The notes under the pieces were generated by a model, which saw only the letters and a program-made list of their open reading frames with translations, made no database searches and was not told where the DNA came from. A DNA stretch of 22,459 nucleotides from a virus, in IMG/VR virus record IMGVR_UViG_3300006108_000533, positions 1 through 22,459 of that record, one strand, 5' to 3'. This document shows positions 5,973 through 12,906 of this stretch, piece after piece. Positions within the stretch are counted from its first letter, which is position 1; each line of letters opens with the position of its first letter. The translations under genes and the position numbers were made by a program.

Positions 5973-6089
5973 ATGTGGAAGAGTGATCTAGAAATTTTAG
6001 TAGAGAATGATATGGCTTCGAAGGGATATGATCCTAAGTTGATCACGTCCATTAGAGAGTATTGGGAGGCGTATTTCAATGGCTATTGA
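5973..6089 (+). CDS. Small hypothetical protein, 38 aa
   Basis: A short ORF starting MWKSDLEILVEN and ending EYWEAYFNGY. GGAG at 5963-5966 lies six bases before the ATG at 5973, and the stop overlaps the glutaredoxin start (6079) by 11 bases. The end of this ORF also contains the GGGAGG ribosome site of the glutaredoxin gene. The good ribosome site, promoter and overlap support it as coding. Function unknown. Confidence 0.6.
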   Translation: MWKSDLEILVENDMASKGYDPKLITSIREYWEAYFNGY

Positions 6090-6351
6090 GATCTATTCAA
6101 AAGACGGTTGTCCTAACTGTGTGAAGGCTAAGCAGCTGTTAAACACACACGGTAAAGATTTCTTTGAGTACAAGCTTAATGAAGACTTTACTCGAGAGAT
6201 TCTTCTATCAAAGTTTCCAGAAGCTAAGACTTTCCCGGTGATCGTCATCGATGGTATGAATATCGGTGGCTATGAGCAGCTGTTCAAGTGCATCACCGAA
6301 GAGAGACTAGACAATCGCAAGCTTCTAGTTGAAGACTATTTTGGAGCTTAA
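6079..6351 (+). CDS. Glutaredoxin
   Basis: 90 residues with the thioredoxin-fold layout: IEIYSKDGCPNCVKAKQLL with the CPNC redox pair at about 11-14, cis-proline segment TFPVIVIDG (about 51-59) and GGYEQL (63-68) for glutathione binding. It would pass electrons from glutathione, most likely to a ribonucleotide reductase. T4 encodes the similar protein NrdC. It is part of the operon with the DUF2693-like protein and sugar cassette. CPNC rather than the common CPYC is within the range seen in phages. Confidence 0.92.
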   Translation: MAIEIYSKDGCPNCVKAKQLLNTHGKDFFEYKLNEDFTREILLSKFPEAKTFPVIVIDGMNIGGYEQLFKCITEERLDNRKLLVEDYFGA

Positions 6352-6352
6352 A

Positions 6353-6631
6353 ATGACTGTTAAATATGATCGCGACGTACTCTTAAACGATCTCACTGAA
6401 AACGTGTGTGAGGTCTATTTTACTAAAGTGAATGGTGAGAAGAGAGCTATGAGATGCTCGCTTCGTCCGGACGTGCTTCCTGAGTCTTATACGAACTCAG
6501 AAGCGCCAAAGGTGAAAGATTTTCATACGCAGAATAAAGACGTACTTGCGGTATGGGATCTGCAGAACGCAGGTTGGAGATCGTTTCGCGTCGATTCTGT
6601 AGAATACGTACAGGTGATAGATAACTACTAG
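6353..6631 (+). CDS. SH3-like barrel protein, DUF2693-like
   Basis: 92 residues from the ATG at 6353, one base after the glutaredoxin stop. A longer in-frame start at 6329 lacks a ribosome site, while GGAG at 6343-6346 fits 6353. The pattern VYFTKVNGEKRAMRCSL, DVLPESY, then LAVWDLQNAGWRSFRVDSV matches the DUF2693 family of small phage beta-barrel proteins. These are common in T4-like phages, function unknown. The position among core nucleotide-metabolism genes does not define a role. Confidence 0.78.
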   Translation: MTVKYDRDVLLNDLTENVCEVYFTKVNGEKRAMRCSLRPDVLPESYTNSEAPKVKDFHTQNKDVLAVWDLQNAGWRSFRVDSVEYVQVIDNY

Positions 6632-6641
6632 AAAGATAAAC

Positions 6642-7064
6642 ATGATAGTAGGTATAACTTTTGGGGCGTTTGATCTTCTACACGTAGGTCACATCGCCAT
6701 GCTTACAGAAGCAAGAGATAATTGTGACTGGCTTAATGTTGGTCTACATACTGATCCGACTGTAGATAGACCCTACTCAAAGAACAAGCCCTCTCAGACT
6801 GTATTTGAGAGATATGTTCAGCTTAGCGCACTCAAGTGTGTGGATAATATTATCCCATATGACACAGAAAAAGATCTAGTCAATATATTATCTTTGCTAG
6901 ATCTTCAAAAGAGGTTTATTGGCGCTGACTATTCTGATAGGAATAAACCAATAACTGGCATAGATATCTGTAAAATTAGAAATATCGATATAGTATTCTT
7001 AGACAGATACCACAGCTATTCAACTACAGAACTGAGAAACAGATGTGCAAAGCCGTATTTTTAG
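6642..7064 (+). CDS. HxGH nucleotidyltransferase (heptose-phosphate adenylyl- or glycerol-phosphate cytidylyltransferase-like)
   Basis: 140 residues, the length of a single cytidylyltransferase-fold domain. The first motif is TFGAFDLLHVGHI (6-18) with H14 and H17; the last is STTELRNR (127-134), the ISTT-like signature closing the nucleotide site. The family includes TagD (CTP plus glycerol-3-P) and the C-terminal half of HldE (ATP plus heptose-1-P). The following phosphatase, kinase and isomerase genes favour heptose-1-phosphate as substrate. No ribokinase-like half of HldE is fused; instead a GHMP kinase is present at 8579. It overlaps the phosphatase gene by 22 bases. Confidence 0.82.
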   Translation: MIVGITFGAFDLLHVGHIAMLTEARDNCDWLNVGLHTDPTVDRPYSKNKPSQTVFERYVQLSALKCVDNIIPYDTEKDLVNILSLLDLQKRFIGADYSDRNKPITGIDICKIRNIDIVFLDRYHSYSTTELRNRCAKPYF

Positions 7065-7603
7065 ATAAAGATGGTGTAATCAATAGTCTAGTGCTAAGAT
7101 CAGACGGCAGAATGACTTCACCATGGACGCTCGCTGAATTTAAAGATAGACTATATCCACATGTCAAAGAATCGATTACACGATTAAAAGACATGGGCTT
7201 TTCTGTGTTCGTAGTGACAAATCAGCCTGGCGTATTAGACGGTGAGATGTTTATAGTAGAGCTTGACTCTATCTGCGAATATCTTGAAGAAGAACTAGGT
7301 GTGAATCACGTGTTATACGCGCTTAAGAAAGATACTAATCTTTATAAGCCAAACACGGGTATGATCGACTCACTCATGCGCATCTATGAGATCAATTCTC
7401 AGGGTAGTTATATGATCGGTGATAGATGGAAAGACATCGTTCCAGGAAACAAGTGTATGCTGACGACAATACTAGTCGGTAACGAACACGCGTATGATCC
7501 ACCAGAAGAATATATAGATATGAGTGAACCTTATCATGTCGCGTCGGATTTAGCCGCCGCAGTTGCTATAATTGAAATGGAGTTTAAGAATGGCGTTCGT
7601 TGA
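7043..7603 (+). CDS. HAD phosphatase, GmhB-like (heptose-1,7-bisphosphate 7-phosphatase candidate)
   Basis: 186 residues with all HAD motifs: FLDKDGVIN (D8, D10), VVTNQPGV (T59), K102 in YKPNTGM, and GDRWKDI (D127, D131). The DKDGVIN/TNQ/KPxxGM/GDR combination is that of GmhB and histidinol-phosphatases. The zinc-binding cysteines that precede KPxxGM in standard GmhB are absent (the stretch is ALKKDTNLYKP). It may therefore be a zinc-free variant or have a shifted substrate. In the heptose pathway it would remove the 7-phosphate after the kinase step. It overlaps the gene upstream by 22 bases and the glycosyltransferase by 14. Confidence 0.82.
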   Translation: MCKAVFLDKDGVINSLVLRSDGRMTSPWTLAEFKDRLYPHVKESITRLKDMGFSVFVVTNQPGVLDGEMFIVELDSICEYLEEELGVNHVLYALKKDTNLYKPNTGMIDSLMRIYEINSQGSYMIGDRWKDIVPGNKCMLTTILVGNEHAYDPPEEYIDMSEPYHVASDLAAAVAIIEMEFKNGVR

Positions 7604-8582
7604 AGAAAATGAAATCTCTGCTAAGTCTCACGGCGGCACTGAGATTACAAAGAGAAGCATCGGTAAGTATATTCCTGAAGAGCTAGGAAAAGAATTTCAG
7701 ATCGTGCCTTCTCGTATTAGAGATCTAGAAGAAGATAAGATTAGAATCTATTGGGCTCACGACCTCGCTCACGATCCTGAGTGCGCGCACTTTAAAGAAG
7801 AAAACAGCAGAAATCGTTTTCATAAGATGGTGTTCAGCTCTAACTGGCAGCTTCAGGAGTTTAATAATAGACTCGGTATCCCGCTAGACTCAAAGGTTCA
7901 GGTCATTGAGACCCCGGTCGAACCTATTGAGCTCGTAGCAAAAGATCCAGATAAAGTAAATTTGATCTATTTCTCTACCCCACAACGCGGTCTAGAACTG
8001 TTGATTCCTGTAGTAGACGCGCTAGCGCAGAAGCACAAGAACGTTCATCTTGACGTGTTCTCTAGTTTTAAGATCTACGGCTGGGACGAGGCAGATCAGC
8101 ACTTTGAACCCCTGTACGACAAAATTCGCAACCATCCAAATATGACATACCACGGCTTTGCCCCGCAGGAGAAGCTTAAAGAGCATATTCAGAAAGCGCA
8201 TATTCTTGCCTACCCGTGCGTATGGCCTGAGACGTCTTGTAGGGTACTAATTGAATCGATGTCTGCTGGACTACTTGCAGTTCATCCAAACCTAGCCGCG
8301 CTTCCTGATACTTCTGGTGGTACGACGTTCATGTATCAGTTTAGTCAGAAGCCAGAAGAGCACGCACAGACGTTTTATAAGTACCTTGACAAGGCTATTC
8401 AGGAGGTGAATAACCCTGATCTTCAGAACTATATGAAGTTTGTTAAGGCATATGCTGATACGCGATTCAATCTAAAGAAGATAAGCGCGCAGTGGGAGTC
8501 ACTCATGCTTGAGCTGAGAGAACAGTATCCTACCGCAGAGTCTAGAAAGACCCCATCAGAGATGTTTACGTATAGAACATGA
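7590..8582 (+). CDS. GT-B glycosyltransferase (GT4-like)
   Basis: 330 residues from the ATG at 7590, chosen because GGAG at 7579-7582 is well spaced; the in-frame ATG at 7572 is not. The N-terminal SHGGTEI (13-19) is the glycine-rich acceptor-side loop. The C-terminal nucleotide-sugar site is typical: VNLIYFSTPQRGLELL (123-138), FAPQEKLKEHIQKAHILAYP (190-209) and PETSCRVLIESMSAG with the EX7E pair E214/E222. It is embedded between the genes that would make its donor sugar, so the cassette both makes and transfers a sugar. The acceptor (DNA base, virion protein, LPS) is not evident. There is no signal peptide or membrane anchor. Its stop overlaps the kinase start (ATGA). Confidence 0.86.
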   Translation: MAFVEENEISAKSHGGTEITKRSIGKYIPEELGKEFQIVPSRIRDLEEDKIRIYWAHDLAHDPECAHFKEENSRNRFHKMVFSSNWQLQEFNNRLGIPLDSKVQVIETPVEPIELVAKDPDKVNLIYFSTPQRGLELLIPVVDALAQKHKNVHLDVFSSFKIYGWDEADQHFEPLYDKIRNHPNMTYHGFAPQEKLKEHIQKAHILAYPCVWPETSCRVLIESMSAGLLAVHPNLAALPDTSGGTTFMYQFSQKPEEHAQTFYKYLDKAIQEVNNPDLQNYMKFVKAYADTRFNLKKISAQWESLMLELREQYPTAESRKTPSEMFTYRT

Positions 8583-9553
8583 TCGTAACAAAAACACCAC
8601 TCAGAATCTCCTTCTTTGGAGGAGGTTCTGACATTCCACAGTTCTATGAGAACAACGAGGGAATGGTCGTATCTACAGCGATTAATAGCTACATATATCT
8701 GGCTGTTAATCGCTGTGTCGCAAATCATATCAGGGTCATCTATTCGGTACTAGAGCAGACCGATAAATTAGAAGACGTTAAACACGACAGGGTCAGAGAG
8801 ACTCTTAAACATTTTGAATTCCCATCAAACATTGAGATAGCGTCGTTCTCAGACGTTCCCACCAAAGGAACGGGACTAGGGTCTTCGTCCACATTTACTG
8901 TAGGACTAATAAACGCTGTCTATAGAATCATACACAACAAGAACATAGATCACAAAGAGCTCGCTGAACTTGCTTCGTACATCGAGATAGTAAGATGCAA
9001 TGAACCAATCGGCAAGCAGGATCAGTATGCGGCTGCTTATGGCGGGTTTAATACGATATACTTCCACGGCAATGAGACTAGAATTAAGCCTGTAGATATC
9101 GATCCAAGCGCCATGTATGAGCTCGATAGTAATCTACTAGCTTTTAACACCGGCATAAACAGACAAGCTTCTTCTGTTTTAACAAAACAGGTTGAAAACT
9201 TAAAGAACAACGTCAATATAGAGCAGACGAAGTCTATGGTAGAACTAGCTAAGACGTCTGTTAAACTGCTGCAAAAGAAGAAGATAGATGACTTTGGAAG
9301 TCTACTTGATCAGGGCTGGCAGATAAAGAAGAAGTTGTCAGATAACGTAAGTAATCCGCATATCGATGAGATGTATGACAAAGCCATGCGTAACGGCGCG
9401 CTTGGTGGAAAGATTCTAGGCGCAGGTGGAGGTGGATACTTGCTAGTCTATGTTCCTGATAAATACAAGAATAGAGTGAATGAAGCTATGAAGCAGCACG
9501 AGAGATTTAAGTTCAGGTTTGCCAAACATGGATCTACTCTGGAGACTATTTGA
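8579..9553 (+). CDS. hddA: GHMP kinase, D-glycero-alpha-D-manno-heptose-7-phosphate kinase (HddA-like)
   Basis: 324 residues. N-terminal TPLRISFFGGGSDIPQFY (6-23) is the sugar-binding start of HddA/fucokinase-type GHMP kinases. GTGLGSSST (97-105) is the ATP-binding motif 2, GKQDQYAAAYGG (145-156) is a conserved HddA segment, and GGKILGAGGGGYLL near residue 280 is motif 3. HddA phosphorylates heptose-7-phosphate at C1 to give the alpha-1,7-bisphosphate used in GDP-heptose synthesis. GmhA-like and GmhB-like neighbours match this pathway, but no HddC-type guanylyltransferase is in view. Fucokinase-like specificity is an alternative, less likely given the neighbours. Confidence 0.88.
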   Translation: MIVTKTPLRISFFGGGSDIPQFYENNEGMVVSTAINSYIYLAVNRCVANHIRVIYSVLEQTDKLEDVKHDRVRETLKHFEFPSNIEIASFSDVPTKGTGLGSSSTFTVGLINAVYRIIHNKNIDHKELAELASYIEIVRCNEPIGKQDQYAAAYGGFNTIYFHGNETRIKPVDIDPSAMYELDSNLLAFNTGINRQASSVLTKQVENLKNNVNIEQTKSMVELAKTSVKLLQKKKIDDFGSLLDQGWQIKKKLSDNVSNPHIDEMYDKAMRNGALGGKILGAGGGGYLLVYVPDKYKNRVNEAMKQHERFKFRFAKHGSTLETI

Positions 9554-10137
9554 TGTTTAAAGAATATCAGAAGATGATTGACGAGGCTCTCGATACGGTC
9601 GATGAAGTCGTATTAAAAACTGTAACAGACCACATCGTAGAATGCGCTAAACAAAGAAAACAAATCCTCACAATCGGTAACGGTGGATCAGCGGCTATCG
9701 CAGAACACTGGTCGTGCGACCATACTAAGGGCGTCGGTGAAGACACGTACATCTGGCCAAACGTCACTAATCTAGCAAGCAACATGGCTCTAATGACCGC
9801 GATCGCTAACGATATGAGTTATGAGCAGGTGTTCTCTAAGCAGATCGAGTATCACCAGTCAGACCTAGCCACGGTAGTTGCTATTACTTCTTCAGGTAGC
9901 TCTCCGAACATCATTAAAGCTCTAGAGCAGGCAAAGTATGAAGAGTATACCACCATCGCGTTCGTCGGATTTGATGGCGGTCAGATTCTAAGAAGAAATC
10001 TTGCAGATCATATAGTTCATGTTAAGTCTAATAACTATGGCGTCGTTGAAGACTGTCATCAGATCCTAATGCATGCCATGGCTCAGTATATGAGAAAGCA
10101 GTTTACAGTAAAGGATTTAAAGAGCTTAAAACTATGA
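9553..10137 (+). CDS. gmhA: Sedoheptulose-7-phosphate isomerase (GmhA-like, SIS domain)
   Basis: 194 residues from the ATG at 9553, which shares its A with the kinase stop (TGATG); GGAG lies at 9541-9544. The SIS-fold signatures are GNGGSAAIAEHWSCDHTKG (42-60), AITSSGSSPNIIKAL (110-124) and GVVEDCHQILMHAMAQ (163-178), where the last matches the conserved glutamate/histidine catalytic helix of GmhA. GmhA turns sedoheptulose-7-phosphate into D-glycero-D-manno-heptose-7-phosphate, the first committed heptose step. Supplying this step means the phage can draw heptose directly from the pentose phosphate pool. It overlaps the next gene by 4 bases. Confidence 0.9.
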   Translation: MFKEYQKMIDEALDTVDEVVLKTVTDHIVECAKQRKQILTIGNGGSAAIAEHWSCDHTKGVGEDTYIWPNVTNLASNMALMTAIANDMSYEQVFSKQIEYHQSDLATVVAITSSGSSPNIIKALEQAKYEEYTTIAFVGFDGGQILRRNLADHIVHVKSNNYGVVEDCHQILMHAMAQYMRKQFTVKDLKSLKL

Positions 10138-10775
10138 TTAGAAATCTATGGGAAACTAATCTTCTTTACGAAAAATACGCTGCAGAAGTTACACCTGAAT
10201 TTATAAAGGATATAATAGATATTGGCGAAGAGTATGAATCTCTTCACCCTGAGGCGCATCTACCAAAAGAGATGCGTAAAAATCCAGAAACTTCTTATAA
10301 TCTATTGTCCGATCCTCGTCCTTCTTGTCAACTATTTAAGAAGATGCTAAAAGATCGCATGCTAGAGATGGCTAAATCTGAAGGATTCTTTGATCCAGAA
10401 AAAATAGTGTTTGAAGCAATTACTAATTTAAGAAAGTTTAAGCATTTACAGTATTCTAAACCACATACACATAGATCAGTGGACTACGTAGCAGTTCTGT
10501 TCGTGCAAGTAGGAGAATGCCTTACTAAAGAAGGTGAAAAAACACATCAAAAGATGGCAGGAAACCGTCTCCATCTCTTAGATCCTATACCACAGCGTAG
10601 TAGATATCTTAATCACAACATGTTACACGCTATAAGACCATATGCTGGTACTTTTATTATACACCCAGCATATGTATTTCACACTACAGAGTTAAACTTC
10701 TCTCACACAGATCTACTAGCACTAGTAACTAATATCAAAGTCGTAGACGACGTAAGAAACTATGAAAGACTATAA
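10134..10775 (+). CDS. Putative DSBH (2OG-Fe(II) oxygenase-like) protein
   Basis: 213 residues, translationally coupled to gmhA (ATGA). The C-terminal half has a cupin/DSBH pattern: SKPHTHRSVDYVAVLFV (108-124; H111, H113 and D117 as ligand candidates), RLHLLDP (145-151) and GTFIIHPAYVFHTTEL (172-187; distal H183). This resembles the phage oxygenase family with pHtH, G-x-L-x-x-x-DP and FP-x-x-x-H segments. The arginine that normally binds 2-oxoglutarate after the distal histidine is not obvious (FSHTDLLALV). It is more A+T-rich than the genes before it. Placement at the end of the heptose cassette suggests it may act on the sugar product or acceptor, but this is speculation. Confidence 0.65.
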   Translation: MIRNLWETNLLYEKYAAEVTPEFIKDIIDIGEEYESLHPEAHLPKEMRKNPETSYNLLSDPRPSCQLFKKMLKDRMLEMAKSEGFFDPEKIVFEAITNLRKFKHLQYSKPHTHRSVDYVAVLFVQVGECLTKEGEKTHQKMAGNRLHLLDPIPQRSRYLNHNMLHAIRPYAGTFIIHPAYVFHTTELNFSHTDLLALVTNIKVVDDVRNYERL

Positions 10776-10778
10776 ATA
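10771..10778 (+). promoter_or_regulatory. T4-late-type box TATAAATA
   Basis: A full TATAAATA directly after and partly within the stop codon of the oxygenase-like gene, 39 bases before the ATG at 10817. It lies just upstream of the sigma-70 promoter at 10782-10810, so the downstream replication genes could be read both early and late. The region is A+T-rich, so chance occurrence cannot be excluded. Confidence 0.4.
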
Positions 10779-10781
10779 TAA

Positions 10782-10810
10782 TTTACAATTAATGGAAAAT
10801 ATGGTATAAT
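10782..10810 (+). promoter_or_regulatory. Sigma-70 promoter placing +1 at the start codon
   Basis: TTTACA (10782-10787), 17-base spacer, TATAAT (10805-10810). Only one -35 base differs from consensus. The expected start of transcription is at about 10817, exactly the A of the ATG of the next gene, and no ribosome site lies between. This would give a leaderless mRNA. Confidence 0.75.
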
Positions 10811-10816
10811 ATAATC

Positions 10817-11197
10817 ATGAGCAACAATGTAATCCTCTTTCCAAAAGAAAATAAGAATCTAAGTAGGATGATCTCTATAGATGAGATCGACCACAACGTC
10901 GAGCAGATGAATCTCTATCACATTCAAGAGACCATCGCCACCATCATTCCAATTATCTTTACTCATCTGGACATCGCTGGGTTTTATCCAGACGAAGAAG
11001 ATCTAGAGACAGATATCAAGGACGGGGCTTTCTTCGTAGAGGCTCTACGATCGATGTTGTGTAAACACTATGATATATATCATCCGTTTCAGAAAATAAC
11101 TGAAAATATATTCTTAGACGATGCGGATGAAGAGGGTGCTCTTAAGATAGCAGATAGTATAACTATAGATCTGAAAGAACACAAAAGCGAGGAATAA
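10817..11197 (+). CDS. Conserved-type phage hypothetical protein, 126 aa
   Basis: 126 residues beginning MSNNVILFPKENKN. The middle contains a hydrophobic helix (ETIATIIPIIFTHLDIAGF, about 38-56), too interrupted for a clear membrane span, followed by acidic segments (PDEEDLETDIKDG, DDADEEGA). The VILFPK start recurs in unknown proteins of T4-like phages. It is the first gene after the 10.8-kb promoter and has no Shine-Dalgarno sequence, so it may be translated from a leaderless transcript. It is followed after one base by the RNase H gene. Function unknown. Confidence 0.72.
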   Translation: MSNNVILFPKENKNLSRMISIDEIDHNVEQMNLYHIQETIATIIPIIFTHLDIAGFYPDEEDLETDIKDGAFFVEALRSMLCKHYDIYHPFQKITENIFLDDADEEGALKIADSITIDLKEHKSEE

Positions 11198-11198
11198 A

Positions 11199-12059
11199 GT
11201 GATTATCGTCGATTTGAATCAGGTGATGCTGTCCAATCTTATGGTTCAGCTTGGTAACCATCTAAATGCCCACGTGGAAGAGGCGATGGTTAGACATATG
11301 GTACTAAACTCCATACGCTCGTATAAGCAGAAGTTCTCAGCAGAGTATGGAGAACTGGTAATAGCGTGTGACAACACCAACTACTGGCGCAAGCAGCTGT
11401 TTCCATACTACAAGGCTAACCGTAAGAAAGCCATAGCCGAGTCAGAATTAAACTGGAAAGATATCTTCGAGTGCATGAACAAGATCAGGGCTGAGCTCAA
11501 AGAGTTCTTTCCTTATAGGGTAATAGACGTTGAGTCTGCTGAGGCTGACGACATTATTGGCACTCTCGTGGCTGAATTTGGTCAGAATATAAATACCGGT
11601 ATGAAGATCCTCATCCTATCAGGAGATAAAGATTTTATACAGCTTCATAAGTTTGCTAATGTTAGTCAATATGATCCAGTCAGAAAGAAAGTCATTAGCC
11701 ATAATGATCCGGATAGGTTCTTAAGTGAGCATATCATGAAGGGTGATGCTGGCGATGGTGTTCCAAACGTACTCTCAGACGATAACTGTTTTGTCGTCGG
11801 TACGAGGCAGAAACCAATGACCGCTAAAAAGATGGAGCAGCTATTAAATAGTATTCCGGGAAAAGACTACGACGAGAAAACATATCGCAACTTCTGTCGT
11901 AATAGACAACTTATCGATCTAAGTTACATCCCAAACGAAATCAAAGAAAAAGTATTGAATCAGTACAATGAGCAGGTCGGTAAAGATCGCTCAAAACTAA
12001 TGAATTATTTTATAGTCAACAAGCTAAAGAACCTAGCTGAATACATCAGTGAATTTTAA
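11199..12059 (+). CDS. rnh: T4-type RNase H / 5'-3' exonuclease (FEN family)
   Basis: 286 residues starting with GTG after GAGGAA. The FEN-family acidic metal ligands are visible: D5 in IIVDLNQ, D58 in VIACDNT, ESAEADDII (112-120), LSGDKDF (140-146), and the helix-3-turn-helix GDAGDGVPNVLS (182-193). In T4 this enzyme removes RNA primers and adjacent DNA from lagging-strand fragments, working with gp32 and the clamp. The replication link fits the gp44/gp62 genes at the window end. The length is near the T4 protein (about 305). The next gene starts 10 bases downstream after AAGGAGA. Confidence 0.92.
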   Translation: MIIVDLNQVMLSNLMVQLGNHLNAHVEEAMVRHMVLNSIRSYKQKFSAEYGELVIACDNTNYWRKQLFPYYKANRKKAIAESELNWKDIFECMNKIRAELKEFFPYRVIDVESAEADDIIGTLVAEFGQNINTGMKILILSGDKDFIQLHKFANVSQYDPVRKKVISHNDPDRFLSEHIMKGDAGDGVPNVLSDDNCFVVGTRQKPMTAKKMEQLLNSIPGKDYDEKTYRNFCRNRQLIDLSYIPNEIKEKVLNQYNEQVGKDRSKLMNYFIVNKLKNLAEYISEF

Positions 12060-12069
12060 GGAGAGTTAG

Positions 12070-12486
12070 ATGGTAATTAGTCTATATGAATTTCTCGAGA
12101 AAGTGTCAAAATTAAAAAGAACACAAGAGAAGATCGACGCGATTAAACACAATGATAGTTTACCCTTACGTATTATTCTACAGGGCGCGTTCGATCCAAG
12201 TGTCGAGTGGCTTCTTCCTCCCGGTGAGCCTCCATACAAGCCAAACGACCTCGTAGACCAGCAACACGTTCTAATCAAAGAGTGTGAAAAACTTCGCTAC
12301 TATATTAAAGGCTTTCATGACACGCTCAACCAGAACAAGCGTGAGACTATGTTTATCGAGCTACTTGAGAGAGTAGATCCAAACGACGCAAAACTATTAT
12401 GTGCTATTAAAGACAAGAAGATGCCGTTCAACGGTATCACACTTCAACATGTAAAAGAAGGACTACCGGGGTTAATCAATGAGTAA
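12070..12486 (+). CDS. Conserved T4-like phage protein (DUF6433-like)
   Basis: 138 residues. The layout SLYEFLEKVSKLKRTQEKI, LPLRIILQGAFDPSVEWLLP, PPYKP, then RYYIKGFHDT, KRETMFIELLERVDPNDAKLL and GITLQHVKEGLPGL matches a family shared by T4-like cyanophages and relatives, which I recall as DUF6433. Its function is unknown, but it regularly sits among replication genes. AAGGAGA is correctly placed before the ATG. It overlaps the next ORF by 8 bases. Confidence 0.8.
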   Translation: MVISLYEFLEKVSKLKRTQEKIDAIKHNDSLPLRIILQGAFDPSVEWLLPPGEPPYKPNDLVDQQHVLIKECEKLRYYIKGFHDTLNQNKRETMFIELLERVDPNDAKLLCAIKDKKMPFNGITLQHVKEGLPGLINE

Positions 12487-12679
12487 ATCGACTTTGAAGA
12501 AATTTAGAAAGAATGACTTCAGCGAGAATGAAGAGTTTAATCATTCGACGAGTGCGTATCTCGTAAAGAGAAAAGAAAAAAGAGTAGAGCACGCTCTTCG
12601 CACTAAGAACATCGATGAGCTTCTAGAAGCTGAAGACGATTACAACGAAGAATACGACAAAGATTGGTTTGAAAAGTAA
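12479..12679 (+). CDS. Small charged hypothetical protein, 66 aa
   Basis: Highly charged: a basic first half (STLKKFRKND, VKRKEKRVEHALRTK) and an acidic tail (LLEAEDDYNEEYDKDW). No membrane segment or signal peptide. It overlaps the previous gene by 8 bases and shares a base with the next start (TAATG). The basic/acidic split suggests a nucleic-acid- or protein-binding adapter, but no family is recognised. Confidence 0.68.
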   Translation: MSKSTLKKFRKNDFSENEEFNHSTSAYLVKRKEKRVEHALRTKNIDELLEAEDDYNEEYDKDWFEK

Positions 12680-12906
12680 TGCCTATTTACAGACTACTTA
12701 ACACACAGACACAAGAAGAGTGGGAAGAGTTCATGACGATCTCTGAGATGGAAGCAAAGATCGAGAAGTACCCTCACGTTCAAGTTCTCATCAACGGCGC
12801 ACCTATGGTCGTTGGCACGATGGGAAAGAATTCTCACATGGCTAAGAAGAAGCCGCTCGACGCGACTTCTATAAAGAAACCATATCTAGACTCGACGAGC
12901 GTTTAA
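12679..12906 (+). CDS. Small phage protein, first of a tandem paralogous pair
   Basis: 75 residues. MPIYRLLNTQTQEEWEEFMTISEMEAKIEKYPHV aligns with the next protein's MPTYKFLNNDTGEEYEEFMSISALDTYLDENPNV, and both continue with a NGAP motif. The fold start resembles FmdB-type small proteins but without the zinc-ribbon cysteines. The C-terminal halves differ: this copy ends in a lysine-rich tail and lacks the KPDAGFRDLL segment of its sister. It likely arose by tandem duplication and divergence. The stop is directly followed by the ATG of the second copy. Confidence 0.75.
   Translation: MPIYRLLNTQTQEEWEEFMTISEMEAKIEKYPHVQVLINGAPMVVGTMGKNSHMAKKKPLDATSIKKPYLDSTSV

Noticed and set aside
5810-6079. 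Leftward ORF across the promoter region
   Set aside because: It is antisense to the membrane gene, promoter and 38-codon ORF, which fit the local rightward operon better.
8387-8415. TTGACA in the glycosyltransferase gene as a promoter
   Set aside because: No acceptable -10 element at 15-19 bases downstream and no gene start suited to it.
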